Shown here one piece after another: positions 25,464 through 35,104 of a DNA stretch of 47,797 nucleotides. Source of the DNA: CAYUNA01 sp047629355. GTDB lineage: Bacteria > Bacteroidota > Bacteroidia > Chitinophagales > Saprospiraceae. The notes under the pieces are model-generated. The model did not search any database, had not been told where the DNA came from, and saw only the letters and a program-made list of their open reading frames with translations. The first letter of the stretch is position 1, and the number at the start of each line of letters is the position of its first letter. The position numbers were made by a program, and so were the translations under genes. Location of the stretch: positions 1-47,797 of the forward strand of contig JBLHWU010000007.1 in NCBI GenBank assembly GCA_047629355.1, in the 5' to 3' direction.

Positions 25464-26372
25464 TTATCTCTTTTTAAAAACGATATTATCTGATTCCATT
25501 GAATGCTTTTTTAAATAAGCAGAAATTTCGTTGAAATTGATTAACGCTAAACCTCCTTCCGCATTGATAAGATAAGATTGATAGTTTTCTTCCAAAAGAA
25601 TTTTAGTTGCTTCTACGTGAGAAGAATTATCGCGGTCATCCTCTAAATACTCCATTGCAATCGTCAAATTGGGATTATTCCTAAGCGTATTTAGCATCCC
25701 AGTGATGACTTTTTTTTCAGCACCTTCTACATCAATTTTTATAAAATCGGGCGAAATATTTAATGTTTTTAGTAACGAATCCAATGTTTTTCCTTCCACT
25801 TTAATTTCCTTTGGTGGATTCATTTTTATCCAATCAGAATCATCAAATTGTTCTGGATGAATCGTATTGTATTCTGAAAATAAAATGGGGAACTCAAAAA
25901 AAGACACTTCACCGTTCATATCTTGACAAGCAAGATGATATCAACTAATATTTTGATGAGCACTTACATTTTTTTCTAAAATGCTGCTAATTGCTTTTGA
26001 AGCCTCAATTGAAATGACTTTTCCTTTTTCTCCTAAAATTTTTGAGGACATTAGAGAAAAATAACCGAAATGAGCACCAATGTCAATAAAAACATCTCCT
26101 TTATTGACCACGTTGTTTATCAATTTAGCTAAACGAATTTCCGAATCATGCCCTTTGCCTCCCAATAAATAAATGTCCATTCCAGCAGGCAAAAGGAGTT
26201 GCATTGGATACCCAAAGATAGTTTGACAATTAACAATTTTACCCTTCTTTGAAAGGTTGTAAATTACTTTATCAAAAAACATACCTTTGACATAATGATA
26301 TGGATTATGCAATAAGCGGCTTATTTTTGACCCTTTAGCAAGTTGCGAAATTTGATTCAATTTTTCTACCAT
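25464..26372 (-). pseudogene. FkbM-family methyltransferase gene with one in-frame stop
   Basis: Both halves of an FkbM-type SAM-dependent methyltransferase are present in one frame, broken only by a TGA at 25941-25943. The first half has the SAM-binding signature DVFIDIGAHFGYFSLM and VISIEASKAISSILEKNVSA; the second has PDFIKIDVEGAEKKVITGM, the usual family motif, and ends NIVFKKR. Family members O-methylate sugars of polysaccharides or secondary metabolites. The break lies between VSAHQNIS and YHLACQDMNGEVSFF, in the middle of the Rossmann fold, so neither half should work alone. No other damage is visible, so the mutation is recent, or the base is a sequencing error. The neighbouring divergent O-antigen ligase-like gene suggests a surface-polysaccharide role. 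Confidence 0.85.
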
Positions 26373-26392
26373 TCAATTTTTTATTTAGGGTG

Positions 26393-26400
26393 CAAATCTA
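26393..26400 (-). promoter_or_regulatory. Promoter -7 element for the FkbM methyltransferase gene
   Basis: TAGATTTG followed by C on the minus strand, 20 bases before the start codon at 26372. Confidence 0.5.
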
Positions 26401-26507
26401 CCATATATCTCTATATTTTTTTAAAAAGAATTCATCACAATAAATTTAAGCCCGTTTCTGTATAAAGTATCAAACAATTATCCGTTTATTTGCGGCGAAA
26501 TTAATCT

Positions 26508-27971
26508 ATGAAAGAATCAATAAAAATCGCATTTTTTAAAGGACAGACTAAATCCATTTTAACAGGGTTTTGTTTAATAACTGCTTTATGTCTATTGGTA
26601 GGCATTGCGAAAGAATGGTATTTTTTAGCAGTTCTGCCTATTGCTTTGCTAGTAGGTTATATTGCTTTGATAGATTTCAAAAAATTATTTTGGCTTCTAT
26701 TAGCATCAATTCCAATCGCTACGGAAGTAAGTCTTCCAGGAGGTTTAACCCTCGATATTCCCGATGAACCATTGATGATTGGTTTAACCGGTATTTATCT
26801 ATTATACATGCTCAAACCAGGGAGAAAGCTCTCTGACAATGTCTTCAATCATCCCATTACTATTATATTATTTCTCCATTTATCATGGATTTTCATCACG
26901 GCTATTACTTCCCAAATTCACTTCGTTTCTTTCAAGTTTTTTGCGTCTAAAATCTGGTATATCATCCCCTTTTATTTCCTAGCTGGTCGAATTGTCATCA
27001 ACAAAGAAGATTGGAAAAAAGTATTTTGGGTTATCCTTATACCTTTGGTTTTTACCGTTATTTTTGTCCTTCTCAAACATGCTGCTGTTGGTTTTTCTTT
27101 AAAAGGCATCAATAAAGCCGTTCGACCTTTTTATCGAAACCATGTTAGCTATGCTTGTTTGATGGTACTTTTTATGCCATTTATGTGGTATGCCTTAAAA
27201 TGGTACAAACGCGACTCAAAGCAATGGTGGTTAGTTATTTTTGGTATCGTTATTTTATTTTTAGGCATCCAATTTTCGTATACCCGCGCAGCATATGTGG
27301 CATTAGTTGGAGCAATTGGAGCATATTATATCATCAAATTTCGCTTGATTAAATACGTTTTGGCAGCAGGTACGATTGCGGCTATCGTCGGTGTCGTTTA
27401 TTTTACGCACAACAATAAGTACCTAGATTACGCACCTGATTTTGAAAAAACGATTACGCACGAAAATTTTGGTAACCTTCTCGATGCCACAACTAAGGGT
27501 CAGGATGTCTCTACGATGGAACGCGTTTATCGTTGGGTAGCAGGGATGCATATGGTCAGTGAGCGTCCTGTAATGGGATTTGGCCCAGGTAATTTTCCTC
27601 GATTTTATAAAGAATATACCGTCCCAATGTTCAAAACTTATGTGAGTGATAATGAAGATGATTCGGGTGTTCACAACTATTTTTTCACCGTTGCGGTCGA
27701 ACAAGGCATTATTGGAATGCTCATTTTTACGCTGCTTTGTTTCGTTGTTTTATTAAAAGGAGAACAAGTTTTTCATCGAACCAAAGACATTTTTTACCAG
27801 CGCATGATTATGACAGCGATGCTTTCCTACATCATCATTTTGCTGCTGTTACTAATGAATGATATGGTGGAGACGGATAAAGTAGGGACATTTTTCTTCC
27901 TTTGTATGGCAGTGATTGTGCAGGTGGATTTGTATAATCAGAAGGTTTTGAAAGAAAAGACGATAGATTAA
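26508..27971 (+). CDS. O-antigen ligase / Wzy-like polysaccharide ligase-polymerase, 487 aa
   Basis: Integral inner-membrane protein with about 12 hydrophobic segments and a large periplasmic loop (about residues 300-390). Wzy_C-family signatures are present: FSYTRAAYVALVGAI before the loop, SERPVMGFGPGNFPRFYKEY in it, and DSGVHNYFFTVAVEQGIIGM after it, with the His usually found in this loop. Such proteins join or polymerise lipid-linked glycans on the periplasmic side. Ligase and polymerase cannot be told apart from sequence alone. It is divergent from the broken FkbM gene, with about 135 bases between the starts; a weak TAnnTTTG-like match (TTTATTTG at 26485) precedes it. Confidence 0.85.
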   Translation: MKESIKIAFFKGQTKSILTGFCLITALCLLVGIAKEWYFLAVLPIALLVGYIALIDFKKLFWLLLASIPIATEVSLPGGLTLDIPDEPLMIGLTGIYLLYMLKPGRKLSDNVFNHPITIILFLHLSWIFITAITSQIHFVSFKFFASKIWYIIPFYFLAGRIVINKEDWKKVFWVILIPLVFTVIFVLLKHAAVGFSLKGINKAVRPFYRNHVSYACLMVLFMPFMWYALKWYKRDSKQWWLVIFGIVILFLGIQFSYTRAAYVALVGAIGAYYIIKFRLIKYVLAAGTIAAIVGVVYFTHNNKYLDYAPDFEKTITHENFGNLLDATTKGQDVSTMERVYRWVAGMHMVSERPVMGFGPGNFPRFYKEYTVPMFKTYVSDNEDDSGVHNYFFTVAVEQGIIGMLIFTLLCFVVLLKGEQVFHRTKDIFYQRMIMTAMLSYIIILLLLLMNDMVETDKVGTFFFLCMAVIVQVDLYNQKVLKEKTID

Positions 27972-28244
27972 ACGCCTTATGAGTTGGATATTATTTTAGA
28001 ATGAAATTAGTAAACAAAAGCAAATCCTAACTATCCAATTGGTAATCCATTAAAATTTTCAAACAAAATAATTTCTACTAAATAATAATCTTTAATGCTC
28101 TATTGCCGCGTTAAAAATACTGAGATATAAGTTGAATTTCTGGAGAGATTCAACATCAGTATTTTAAGGGGATTAAGCTTTAAAGATTCATCAAGTGGGG
28201 AAAAGAACGAGTCAGAATGGGTAGATTATTTTTTACCTATTCCT

Positions 28245-28439
28245 TTAGTAACGGTAAAAAAATAACTCCACCAACTACCAAGTATTTCTTTTGTCCTTAT
28301 TTTCCACTTTTGAAACAATCATTATGTAGAGATAATTCCTATTTAAAAAGTAAACATCTTTTGTCATTTCGACCGAAGTGGAGAAAAAGAACAAAATAAA
28401 CGTTGTTAGATGTCGGACTTATTCTTTCACCGTTACTTA
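28245..28439. mobile_element. MITE of 195 bp, copy A
   Basis: The left end is TTAGTAACGGTAAAAAAATA then ACTCCACCAACTACC; the right end reverse-complemented begins TAAGTAACGGTGAAAGAATA then AGTCCGACATCTAACAACG. The interior contains CATTTCGACCGAAGTGGAGA. An inverted copy, also exactly 195 bp, is at 43184-43378. It abuts, on its left, a fragment (28206-28246) resembling the right end of the 25143 element. It supplies the region just upstream of the DinB-like gene's promoter. Confidence 0.85.
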
Positions 28440-28450
28440 CCATACTTTAT

Positions 28451-28458
28451 TATCTTTG
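28451..28458 (+). promoter_or_regulatory. Promoter -7 element for the DinB-like gene
   Basis: TATCTTTG followed by C, 32 bases before the ATG at 28491 and 11 bases after the end of MITE copy A, so any -33 sequence lies inside the MITE end. Confidence 0.55.
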
Positions 28459-28490
28459 CTTTTTTCAAATAAGAAACAACAATCAGATTT

Positions 28491-28928
28491 ATGAATGCTG
28501 CAACTAGAGCAAATATGCTCCGTTTAATGAGTGATTTAACCATCGAACAACTCAACGAAATTCCAAAAGGTTTCAACAACAATATGATTTGGAATTTTGC
28601 TCATGTCATCATTACCCAACAGCTTTTAGTCTATAAAATGGCTGGCTTACCAATGCATATCCACAATGAACAAGTGGAATTATTTCGGAAAGGAAGTAAG
28701 CCCGAACGCATGTTTGATGCCGCTTATTTCGAGGAATTAAAAGCTTTAGCAGATAGTACTTATCAGCAATTTAAAACGGATAAAAAAGCCGGATTGTTCA
28801 AAGAATATAAGACTTACGCAACTAGCTACGGCGTGACCTTAAATAATCCTGAAGATGCGATTGCGTTTAATAACATGCACGAGGCGATGCACTTGGGTTA
28901 TATGATTGCCTTGAAAAAAGTGTTGTAA
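28491..28928 (+). CDS. DinB-superfamily protein, 145 aa
   Basis: DinB-like proteins are four-helix bundles with a three-histidine metal site; members include thiol-dependent transferases, but most are uncharacterised. The order of motifs fits: MIWNFAHVIITQQLLVYKMA with the first His in helix 2, and FNNMHEAMHLGYMIALKKVL with the HxxxH pair in the last helix. Length is typical. Cytoplasmic, monocistronic. No evidence for a specific substrate. Confidence 0.75.
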   Translation: MNAATRANMLRLMSDLTIEQLNEIPKGFNNNMIWNFAHVIITQQLLVYKMAGLPMHIHNEQVELFRKGSKPERMFDAAYFEELKALADSTYQQFKTDKKAGLFKEYKTYATSYGVTLNNPEDAIAFNNMHEAMHLGYMIALKKVL

Positions 28929-28982
28929 TTTACTTCCTACTCCTTTAGTTCTACTTTAAGACTCTTAAATCTGGTGCAAAAA

Positions 28983-29036
28983 CAAAGGGAGTTTGAGGAA
29001 AAAAAATGGTTTTAAAACCATTTTTCTCCCTCAAGC
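28983..29036. repeat. REP-like palindrome, copy 6 (AT-rich hairpin module only)
   Basis: GGGAGTTTGAGG, then a palindrome around AAATGGTTTTAAAACCATTT, then CTCCCTCAAGCCTC. Probably doubles as a terminator-like structure between the convergent DinB-like gene and the 29066-29492 remnant. Confidence 0.7.
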
Positions 29037-29065
29037 CTCTTACATGAATTGAGGTAATTATTATT

Positions 29066-29492
29066 TCAAAAACGCATCGTTTTCCTTGCTCCATCTTCTT
29101 TTTCAATTTTCAAAAAATAAACACTAGGTGCTAAATCATAGGTAACGACAATCTCTCCTACGTCATCAATTTCATAAATTACACCATCTGAAGCCAATCC
29201 ACATTCTATATCTTCGGCGCCAATTAAAAAATTGGAATTGTTACGGTTTTCTATTGGCGAGAAAGGAAACAAGCCGCTGTTTTGATTGATTGCTCCGTAA
29301 TATTACGGTGAATTCTTTTTCTTCCCACAAGCCAAGATAGATTTTACCTGCGAAGAACCATTTCCCATTGGGCATAGGAAGAACTCTTTGTCCATAAGAT
29401 TCACTGTAAAACTGGGCAGAATACTCCAAATTTTGTGCAAATAAGGTCAACGAGAATAAGGAAAAAAGCAGTATAGGCATTCTCTTTATCAT
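29066..29492 (-). pseudogene. Remnant of a T9SS-exported protein: N-terminus joined to C-terminal sorting tail
   Basis: The first part has a signal peptide (MIKRMPILLFSLFSLTLFAQ) and one propeller-like unit (VLPMPNGKWFFAGKIYLG). Near 29270-29290 the frame changes, and the second part reads EIVVTYDLAPSVYFLKIEKE then DGARKTMRF, a typical T9SS type A sorting tail. The centre of the protein is missing, so this is an internal deletion product of a gene like the larger pseudogene at 30815-35104, whose N-terminal region has a similar first blade (FYGEANHADFF... against FYSESYGQRVL). Confidence 0.7.
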
Positions 29493-29663
29493 AAAGAAAT
29501 ACTTGGATATTGTTTGTATTGATTACGCGTTTACGATGATGTTCAACGCCCTTGCTTCATCGCAAAGTAAGGGAAAGTAAAGAAGGCTATTCAAATATTC
29601 AAACAGTATTTTAACGGAAATACCCAATTAAAGGGATTAACAGAAGAAAGCAATACTTCTCTC

Positions 29664-30680
29664 TCACATATTTTTTAAAACACGTAATGTTTTTTGCAAC
29701 ATTTTTTCTGTAAAATCCAAATGAGTCACAAAACGAACCGTCTGTGGACCAAATGGAACGGCTTGAATGCCTTTTTTAGATAATTTTTGTAGAAACTTCT
29801 CCGCTGTCAAAGGTGCTTTTATGTCAAAGATAACGATGTTGGTTTTGACCGGTCGCACACTTTCTACATAAGATAAACCTTCCAAAACTTGACCGATTTT
29901 CTGCGCTCTTTCATTGTCAATTTTCAGTCGTTTTACGTTTTCTGTCAAAGCAAAATGTCCTGCTGCTGCAATGAAACCTGTTTGTCGCATCCCACCACCC
30001 AAGACTTTCCGAACTCGTCGTGCCTGCCGTATAAACTCCTGATTACCAATTAATAACGAACCAACTGGTGCGCCCAATCCTTTGGACAAACAAATCGAAA
30101 TGGTATCAAATAATTTGCCCACTGCCTTTGTTTTTTCACCGGTTTCGACCAAAGCATTAAATAATCTTGCGCCATCCAAATGCAATCCTAATTTCCGCTT
30201 TTTACAAAGCTTAGCTATCGGCTTTATTTCGTCTAAAGTATAATAACTGCCACCACCTTTATTACAGGTATTTTCCAAAACGACCAAACTTGTACGCGGC
30301 AACCAATCAAAATCTGGTTTTATCGCCGCTTCAATCTGTGCAGCAGTAATTTTACCATGTTTTCCTTCAATTAGATTCATCGAAACGCCTGAATTAAACG
30401 CCGGTCCACCCGTTTCATACTGATACACATGAGAATAATGGTCGCAAATCACCTCATCCAACGGCTGTGTGTGCACATTGATGGCAATCTGATTCGTCAT
30501 CGTACCTGACGGGCAATACAATGCGGCTTCTTTGCCAAACATTTTAGCAGCAGTCGCTTCCAGTTTGTTGACCGATGGGTCTTCTTTGAATACGTCATCG
30601 CCCACTTCTGCCCGCATCATGGCATCTAACATGGCGGGGGTTGGTTTGGTGACAGTGTCGGAGATTAGGTTGATTTTCAT
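29664..30680 (-). CDS. ltaE: Low-specificity L-threonine aldolase (PLP enzyme)
   Basis: Cleaves L-threonine or L-allo-threonine to glycine and acetaldehyde in the cytosol. Sequence signs: start INLISDTVTKPTPAMLDAMM, then AEVGDDVFKEDPSVNKLEA, then PSGTMTNQIAI, the aspartate loop LGLHLDGARLFNA, and the PLP-binding lysine in SICLSKGLGAPVGS. Length (338 aa) is normal for the fold-type I family. It is monocistronic and flanked by two pseudogenes of secreted proteins. It ends in TGA, showing that TGA is a normal stop codon here. The gene symbol is by family; the exact stereospecificity cannot be read. Confidence 0.93.
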   Translation of the reverse strand: MKINLISDTVTKPTPAMLDAMMRAEVGDDVFKEDPSVNKLEATAAKMFGKEAALYCPSGTMTNQIAINVHTQPLDEVICDHYSHVYQYETGGPAFNSGVSMNLIEGKHGKITAAQIEAAIKPDFDWLPRTSLVVLENTCNKGGGSYYTLDEIKPIAKLCKKRKLGLHLDGARLFNALVETGEKTKAVGKLFDTISICLSKGLGAPVGSLLIGNQEFIRQARRVRKVLGGGMRQTGFIAAAGHFALTENVKRLKIDNERAQKIGQVLEGLSYVESVRPVKTNIVIFDIKAPLTAEKFLQKLSKKGIQAVPFGPQTVRFVTHLDFTEKMLQKTLRVLKNM

Positions 30681-30709
30681 AGTTTATTTTGATGAATAGA
30701 TTGAGACTG

Positions 30710-30717
30710 CAAAGCTA
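30710..30717 (-). promoter_or_regulatory. Promoter -7 element for the threonine aldolase gene
   Basis: TAGCTTTG followed by C on the minus strand, 29 bases upstream of the start codon. Confidence 0.5.
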
Positions 30718-30757
30718 ATTTTTTTTACCAATTTTCTTAAAATTTTATCTATGTTTC

Positions 30758-30793
30758 AAAACAGGGTGATTTTTAAAATCACCCTGTTTTTTT
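30758..30793. terminator. Bidirectional terminator-like hairpin
   Basis: AAAACAGGGTGATTTT pairs with AAAATCACCCTGTTTT. It ends the transcript of the large minus-strand pseudogene; a longer T run follows on the plus strand. Confidence 0.75.
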
Positions 30794-31414
30794 AGCTGAT
30801 TCAAACCGATTAACTTAATTTTTTACCATTTTCCGCGTCCAAGCATATTCTTTTAAACGAATATTGATGTAATAACTACCCGTAGCTTTTTTGTTTAAAT
30901 TTACTGCCTTTTGCCAATTACTGCCTACTTTTTTGTCTGTGAATTGATGGATAATTTGACCGTTGGTGTTGTAAATTTTGATGATTAAATCACCATTGTG
31001 AGGGCTTTGAAAATTAATGGAGAAGTTGCCATAGGAAACGGTAGCTAGGAGTTTTAAATTACCTTGTTTCTTTATTTCTACCGTCGAATTTATACTATCT
31101 GCATTGATAATGCACTAAATATTGATGTGAATTATTGTCAATCGTCGCACTACCAAAAGCCGCCAAACCACCATTATTGCGTAACAACATTCTGTACATT
31201 AAAGGATTCAAACCTAAACCAAATTCAAAAGTTTCCGATATTTCTAAGTCTTGGTCAAACGTCTCTATCCGAGTACTGACGGTCCGGTGAGGAAGTGCAA
31301 GCACGTTGGCAGGAAGGTTTTCACTCATATAACTGATGGTGTGTAGACCGCTATCTTCGCCAAAAACTGCGTCATGAGTTCCCCCTTTCATACGCTTCTT
31401 CATCAAGAATTCGA

Positions 31415-32573
31415 CTATTAATAACTTATGTTACGCAGTCGGAGGACTAGCCTTGACCGCAATAAGTTCCTTGAAAGCTGCTTTTAGTGCAGCAAGGTAA
31501 ATTTTAGATTTCATAGCAAAATGATTTAATTTGCTTGAAAACTTGATTTTTTCAAGTTTGACATACGCCATAATAGAAGCAAAAATATGATTGCATTGAG
31601 TTGTTAATCTTCTGGTTGGAGATTTAGCAATGCCTGCATTTTGCTTTAAACTTTTATGGTATTCTTCAACACTCCACCTTTTTTTATAGAGTGTGGTAAA
31701 GTCGTCATCTGACAAGCTAAAATCATTAGAAACCAGAAATCGTACCCCCGTTGATTGATTCTTGTTTGTAAAAACCTGTTTGGTTAGATGTATTGGAAAT
31801 TCCAAATCCTTCAGCCAAACTTTCAACGGTGTATTATCAGGTATATCTATTTCATTAATTCTTGTCCAACGACCTGCATTGCGGTCTTTTTCCGTCAATG
31901 CGACCATACGGTTAGCTTTCATATCAAAGATGAAAAACTTTTTTTTCTTCTGAATGAAGCGCATATTAGCGGATGACCCAAACCAACTATCGGCTAATAT
32001 ATACTTGAATTTCAACTGATTATGAATAGCTTGAGTAACCATCATTTGAAGCAATTCATTTTTCGTAATTGGACTGACTCACTTTTCTTTTTTGGTTTTG
32101 ATTTCACTAAAAAAAATCGTTTTTAGAATGATTTCAAAACCAATTGGAATCCGCAGTGGTTGGGCAGCGTCCGACGATTGGGTATGATAAAAAGCATTTA
32201 GCATATTCACCCCTTTAACCATTCTTTTAAACGAATGGTCTCAATGCCAAGATATCATTGGATTCTCGTCGGTGTGAGGTTTTTCGATGATGATGTCATC
32301 AAAAATTAAGCAAGCATCATCCGTTTGATGTTTTCTAATTAAAGGCTTTACTTTCTGCCATAGCACTTTTGAGATAAAATCATTAGTTGATAAAAACCGA
32401 GTAATTTTATCGTGAGATATTTCTCCATCAACTAAACGCGATAAACCCGTGGCAGAGGTTTGACCAAAACTCGAAAGCAAATAATCTGTGTATAAATCTA
32501 AAGTATCTTGCATCCCACAAAGCTATGCTTTCATAACCTTTTCCAAAATCTGCGTAACATCAGTTAATAATAG
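31415..32573 (-). mobile_element. IS4-type insertion sequence, about 1159 bp
   Basis: Terminal inverted repeats of 24 bp with two mismatches: left 31415-31438 (CTATTAATAACTTATGTTAC, then GCAG) and right 32550-32573. It holds one transposase gene, inactivated by two stops. It lies within the large exported-protein pseudogene. No target duplication is recognisable at the flanks. Confidence 0.75.
31431..32513 (-). pseudogene. IS4-type DDE transposase with two in-frame TGA stops
   Basis: A single frame of 361 codons from 32513 to 31431 carries a recognisable IS4-like transposase. First Asp region: DDACLIFDDIIIEKPHTDEN. Second: YILADSWFGSSANMRFIQ. The Glu motif is KRWSVEEYHKSLKQNAGIAK, the Y-x2-R-x3-E-x6-K-type signature in variant form. 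TGA codons stand at 32241-32243 (after NPMISWH) and 32079-32081 (after IKTKKEK). Both could derive from TGG, since a Trp fits after SWH. No frameshift is present, so the damage is limited to point changes, but the protein is not made as one chain. Confidence 0.8.
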
Positions 32574-33512
32574 TACCATCATCACTGAGATGCAGAATGA
32601 GTCCTTGCCAAATATCTGAAGAATTTCCGAAGGTTGAACCACGACTATACCCCACCCCAAAAATATCGCCATTTGGTGCTTCTGCAACTCCTGATAAATA
32701 AATGTCAGGGTCAGCAATATTATAAATATGGTTCTAAATAACATCACCATCCGAGTTAATTCTTATCATTCCAAGTTCTTCCTCACTTGTATCTATGGAG
32801 CAAGAAATCAGTAAATCACCATTGTCCGCAGCGGCAATATTGAATGATTTAGTGTCAATATTGTTAATTTGATATTGGTTTTGCCATAAGATTTATCCCG
32901 CTTGGGAAAAACAAATCACGAAGGCTTCTTCAATTGCAAACTTCCTAAAAAGACCAGTATAATAAAAATTTCCATTTGCTCCAGTTACAATATTTCCAAA
33001 ATTAAAAAAAGAAATACTTCCCTCATTAATATAAAAATCCCATTCTAAATCTCCCTGACTACTTATTTTCTGAACTCTTCTTTCAAAATTATCTATGTTA
33101 TATACAACCACGCAGCCACCGTCTTCAGCAGCCGTAATCGCCCAAACTGCTTCATTAATCCAAGTATTTCCAAAAGTCGTTTCCCAAATAACAATTCCTG
33201 TAGAATCCGTTTTTTGAACTTCTATATCTGTCCCAAAATTTCCAGGAACTCTGCCTGTAATAAAAAAACCATTATCCAATGCCTCTGCAAATGCAAGTCC
33301 TGACAATGGTTTTCCAGGAGTTATATCACCGAGTGTCATTGTCCATTCTTCTTCAAATTCAAGGTTATATTGAGCAAGTATAGCTATCATTCTGCTTTCT
33401 TTGTCAAAGAATCTAGCAAAACCAATTTTTCCATCCTTCACAACCATAGTGTTGACAAAATGCCAATTAGGTGATTGAAACTCCTCAATAAAATTATTGT
33501 TATTTAATACAA

Positions 33513-34152
33513 ACCGAAAACGGCGACATGAACATCTGGTATGATCCTACAGGCTCAAAACAGAAAAAAGAAGTAACAGGAGCGGCTGACCGTACCATCA
33601 GACGAAGTACGAACTATGAAACTCAAAAGCTTTATTATTCGGGCAAACATCATCAACATACGGTCATTGCTGATGAATACCAATTCGTTCATTTTGTCGG
33701 TGACACTTTCCGAGAAGCGCGACACGACAAAGCAATTGCCGACGAGGAAATAGCTGATTTTACAGACCAATGCTACAAAGATATTTGGCTTGCAAAAGAT
33801 TCAGGTTATCAAGGTTTTCAACCGGCAGGAGTTCATTTACTCGAACCTTTTAAAGCGACAAAAAATAATCCTTTAAATCAATTTCAAAAAGAGTTCAATC
33901 ACTGGGTTTCTCGGGTTCGTATCACCGTAGAAAATGCCGTTGGTTCTATCAAAAGATGTCGATTAGTGAAAGAAAAATGGCGTGGCAAAATTCTTAAACG
34001 TATAGACCGATGTATAGACCGATGTATGGACCGATGTATGGAAATCACTATTGGTTTACATAATTTACGCATCGTCACACGAAAAAAAACTATGAAAAGG
34101 CGGAAAAACGTATTGACGAACTGCTTTTTTTTAACCTTATTCATAAAGTCTA
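33513..34152 (+). mobile_element. 5'-truncated IS5-type element
   Basis: The right end TATTCATAAAGTCTA (34138-34152) is preserved; the left part of the element, including the transposase N-terminus and left inverted repeat, is absent. The flanks on both sides are minus-strand coding sequence of the large exported-protein pseudogene, so the element entered that gene and then lost its left end. Confidence 0.7.
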
Positions 34153-34172
34153 AACTAAAAAGAATAACATAA
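33528..34172 (+). pseudogene. IS5-type (DDE_Tnp_4-like) transposase, C-terminal fragment
   Basis: The preserved part reads YSGKHHQHTVIADEY, then YKDIWLAKDSGYQGFQPAG with the second catalytic Asp, and VRITVENAVGSIKRCRLVKE with the catalytic Glu. The region that would carry the first Asp is missing, so the enzyme cannot be active. Near the end a 12-base unit is repeated three times (ILKRIDRCIDRCMDRCMEI), where a single copy is expected. The reading frame then leaves the normal C-terminus and runs past the element's end. Coordinates are those of the open frame. Confidence 0.75.
34001..34036 (+). repeat. 12-bp tandem repeat, three copies, inside the IS5-type transposase
   Basis: TATAGACCGATG twice and TATGGACCGATG once. 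Being 12 bases it keeps the frame and adds (I/M)DRC units. It looks like a recent slippage product in dead sequence. Confidence 0.85.
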
Positions 34173-35104
34173 CTGCGGTTATCATGCCCGAATAAATATA
34201 TCAAATTATTAACTTTAGCAATATCAGGCGCAGCAGAAAATTTAAAACCTTCAATGAATTCTTCCATTATCGTTCCATTTCCCTTATTTATCAATATCAA
34301 GCGAGAATCAGAGAATTGAGGAGTCTTCGCAACAAAAGCAAACTCATTTTCATCGTAAGCAATTCCTGCGAAAAATTGTTCTGGAGCAGTATCAGTTCCC
34401 TCTGCTATCAAAGCCCAATTTAAGGCAGAAAGGTTACTGGCATAACTTAGAATCATCCCTTTTTCACCGTCATTTTGTTGATAACCCGATACCAAAATAT
34501 CACCATTTGATTCAGATTCAAAAATCTAGTTAGGCACCTCTAAAAACGAAGCATCATAATTGGTTTCTATTTGCTAATTCAAATTTTCATCATACAAACG
34601 CACGTTAATATCAGCTCCAGTCAACGCATTTTCTAACGTACTGGCAACCCCTATTTGCCCATTACTGAGCCTCGTCATCGAATAAATAATGTCTTCACCG
34701 TTTCCACCAAAAGTAGTTTCTTCCAATAATTCTCCTGCAAAACTTACAGACAGTAAATAACAATTATTTGTTTTAGTAGCTGCCGAAAAAGTACTGCCAC
34801 CAATGATATATCGGTCAGTTAAAACGACAACAGCATGAGCGACATCCAACGTTTCTGTCCCAAAATTTTCTGCAAAGATTTGTTCTCCGTTAGCATCAAA
34901 TTTGACCAGATATATTTCTCCTGATTTATCAGTTTCCTGAATTTGACCAACCGCAATATAACCGCCGTCGGGTGCCACTTGTATGTCCGTGAAAAAATCT
35001 GCGTGGTTGGCTTCTCCGTAGAACTGTTCAGTAAAAATCATTTGAGAAAACAAAGGAAAAGTAGGAAATAAGCAAAAAATGGTGTAGAGAAATACAGTAT
35101 TAAT

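Larger units (their letters stand above)
30815..35104 (-). pseudogene. Large T9SS-exported beta-propeller-like protein, wrecked by two insertion sequences and stops
   Basis: About 2.5 kb of coding sequence is scattered over 4.3 kb. The N-terminus (from 35104) is a signal peptide ending FLYTIFCLFPTFPLFSQ with no ATG in frame. Propeller-like units follow (DIQVAPDGGYIAVGQIQETD, then LDVAHAVVVLTDRYIIGGST). Stops interrupt the frame at 34574 (TAG), 34526 (TAG), 32893 (TAA) and 32734 (TAG). An IS5-type fragment sits at about 33513-34152 and an IS4-type element at 31415-32573. The C-terminus (31085-30815) is a T9SS sorting tail: FSINFQSPHNGDLIIKIYNT, then SYYINIRLKEYAWTRKMVKN. Intact homologues would be surface-exposed or released; no enzymatic motif is visible. 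Confidence 0.85.

Noticed and set aside
31064..31406. Small frames at the left end of the IS4-type element as separate genes.
   Set aside because: They are fragments of the large exported-protein pseudogene, continuous in content with the sorting tail at 30815-31085.
25464..32513. In-frame TGA codons in the FkbM gene and twice in the IS4-type transposase, some at places where Trp would fit: possible recoding of TGA as Trp.
   Set aside because: Threonine aldolase and PorP/SprF end in TGA at the family's normal C-terminus, intact genes use TGG for Trp, and the affected region also has TAG and TAA stops. Ordinary decay by G-to-A changes explains it.
30815..35104. A strand-specific pattern of Trp codons turning into stops in the large pseudogene.
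   Set aside because: Only two of the four stops sit at convincing Trp positions; the others fit Gln or other residues equally well. Too few to claim a mutational signature.
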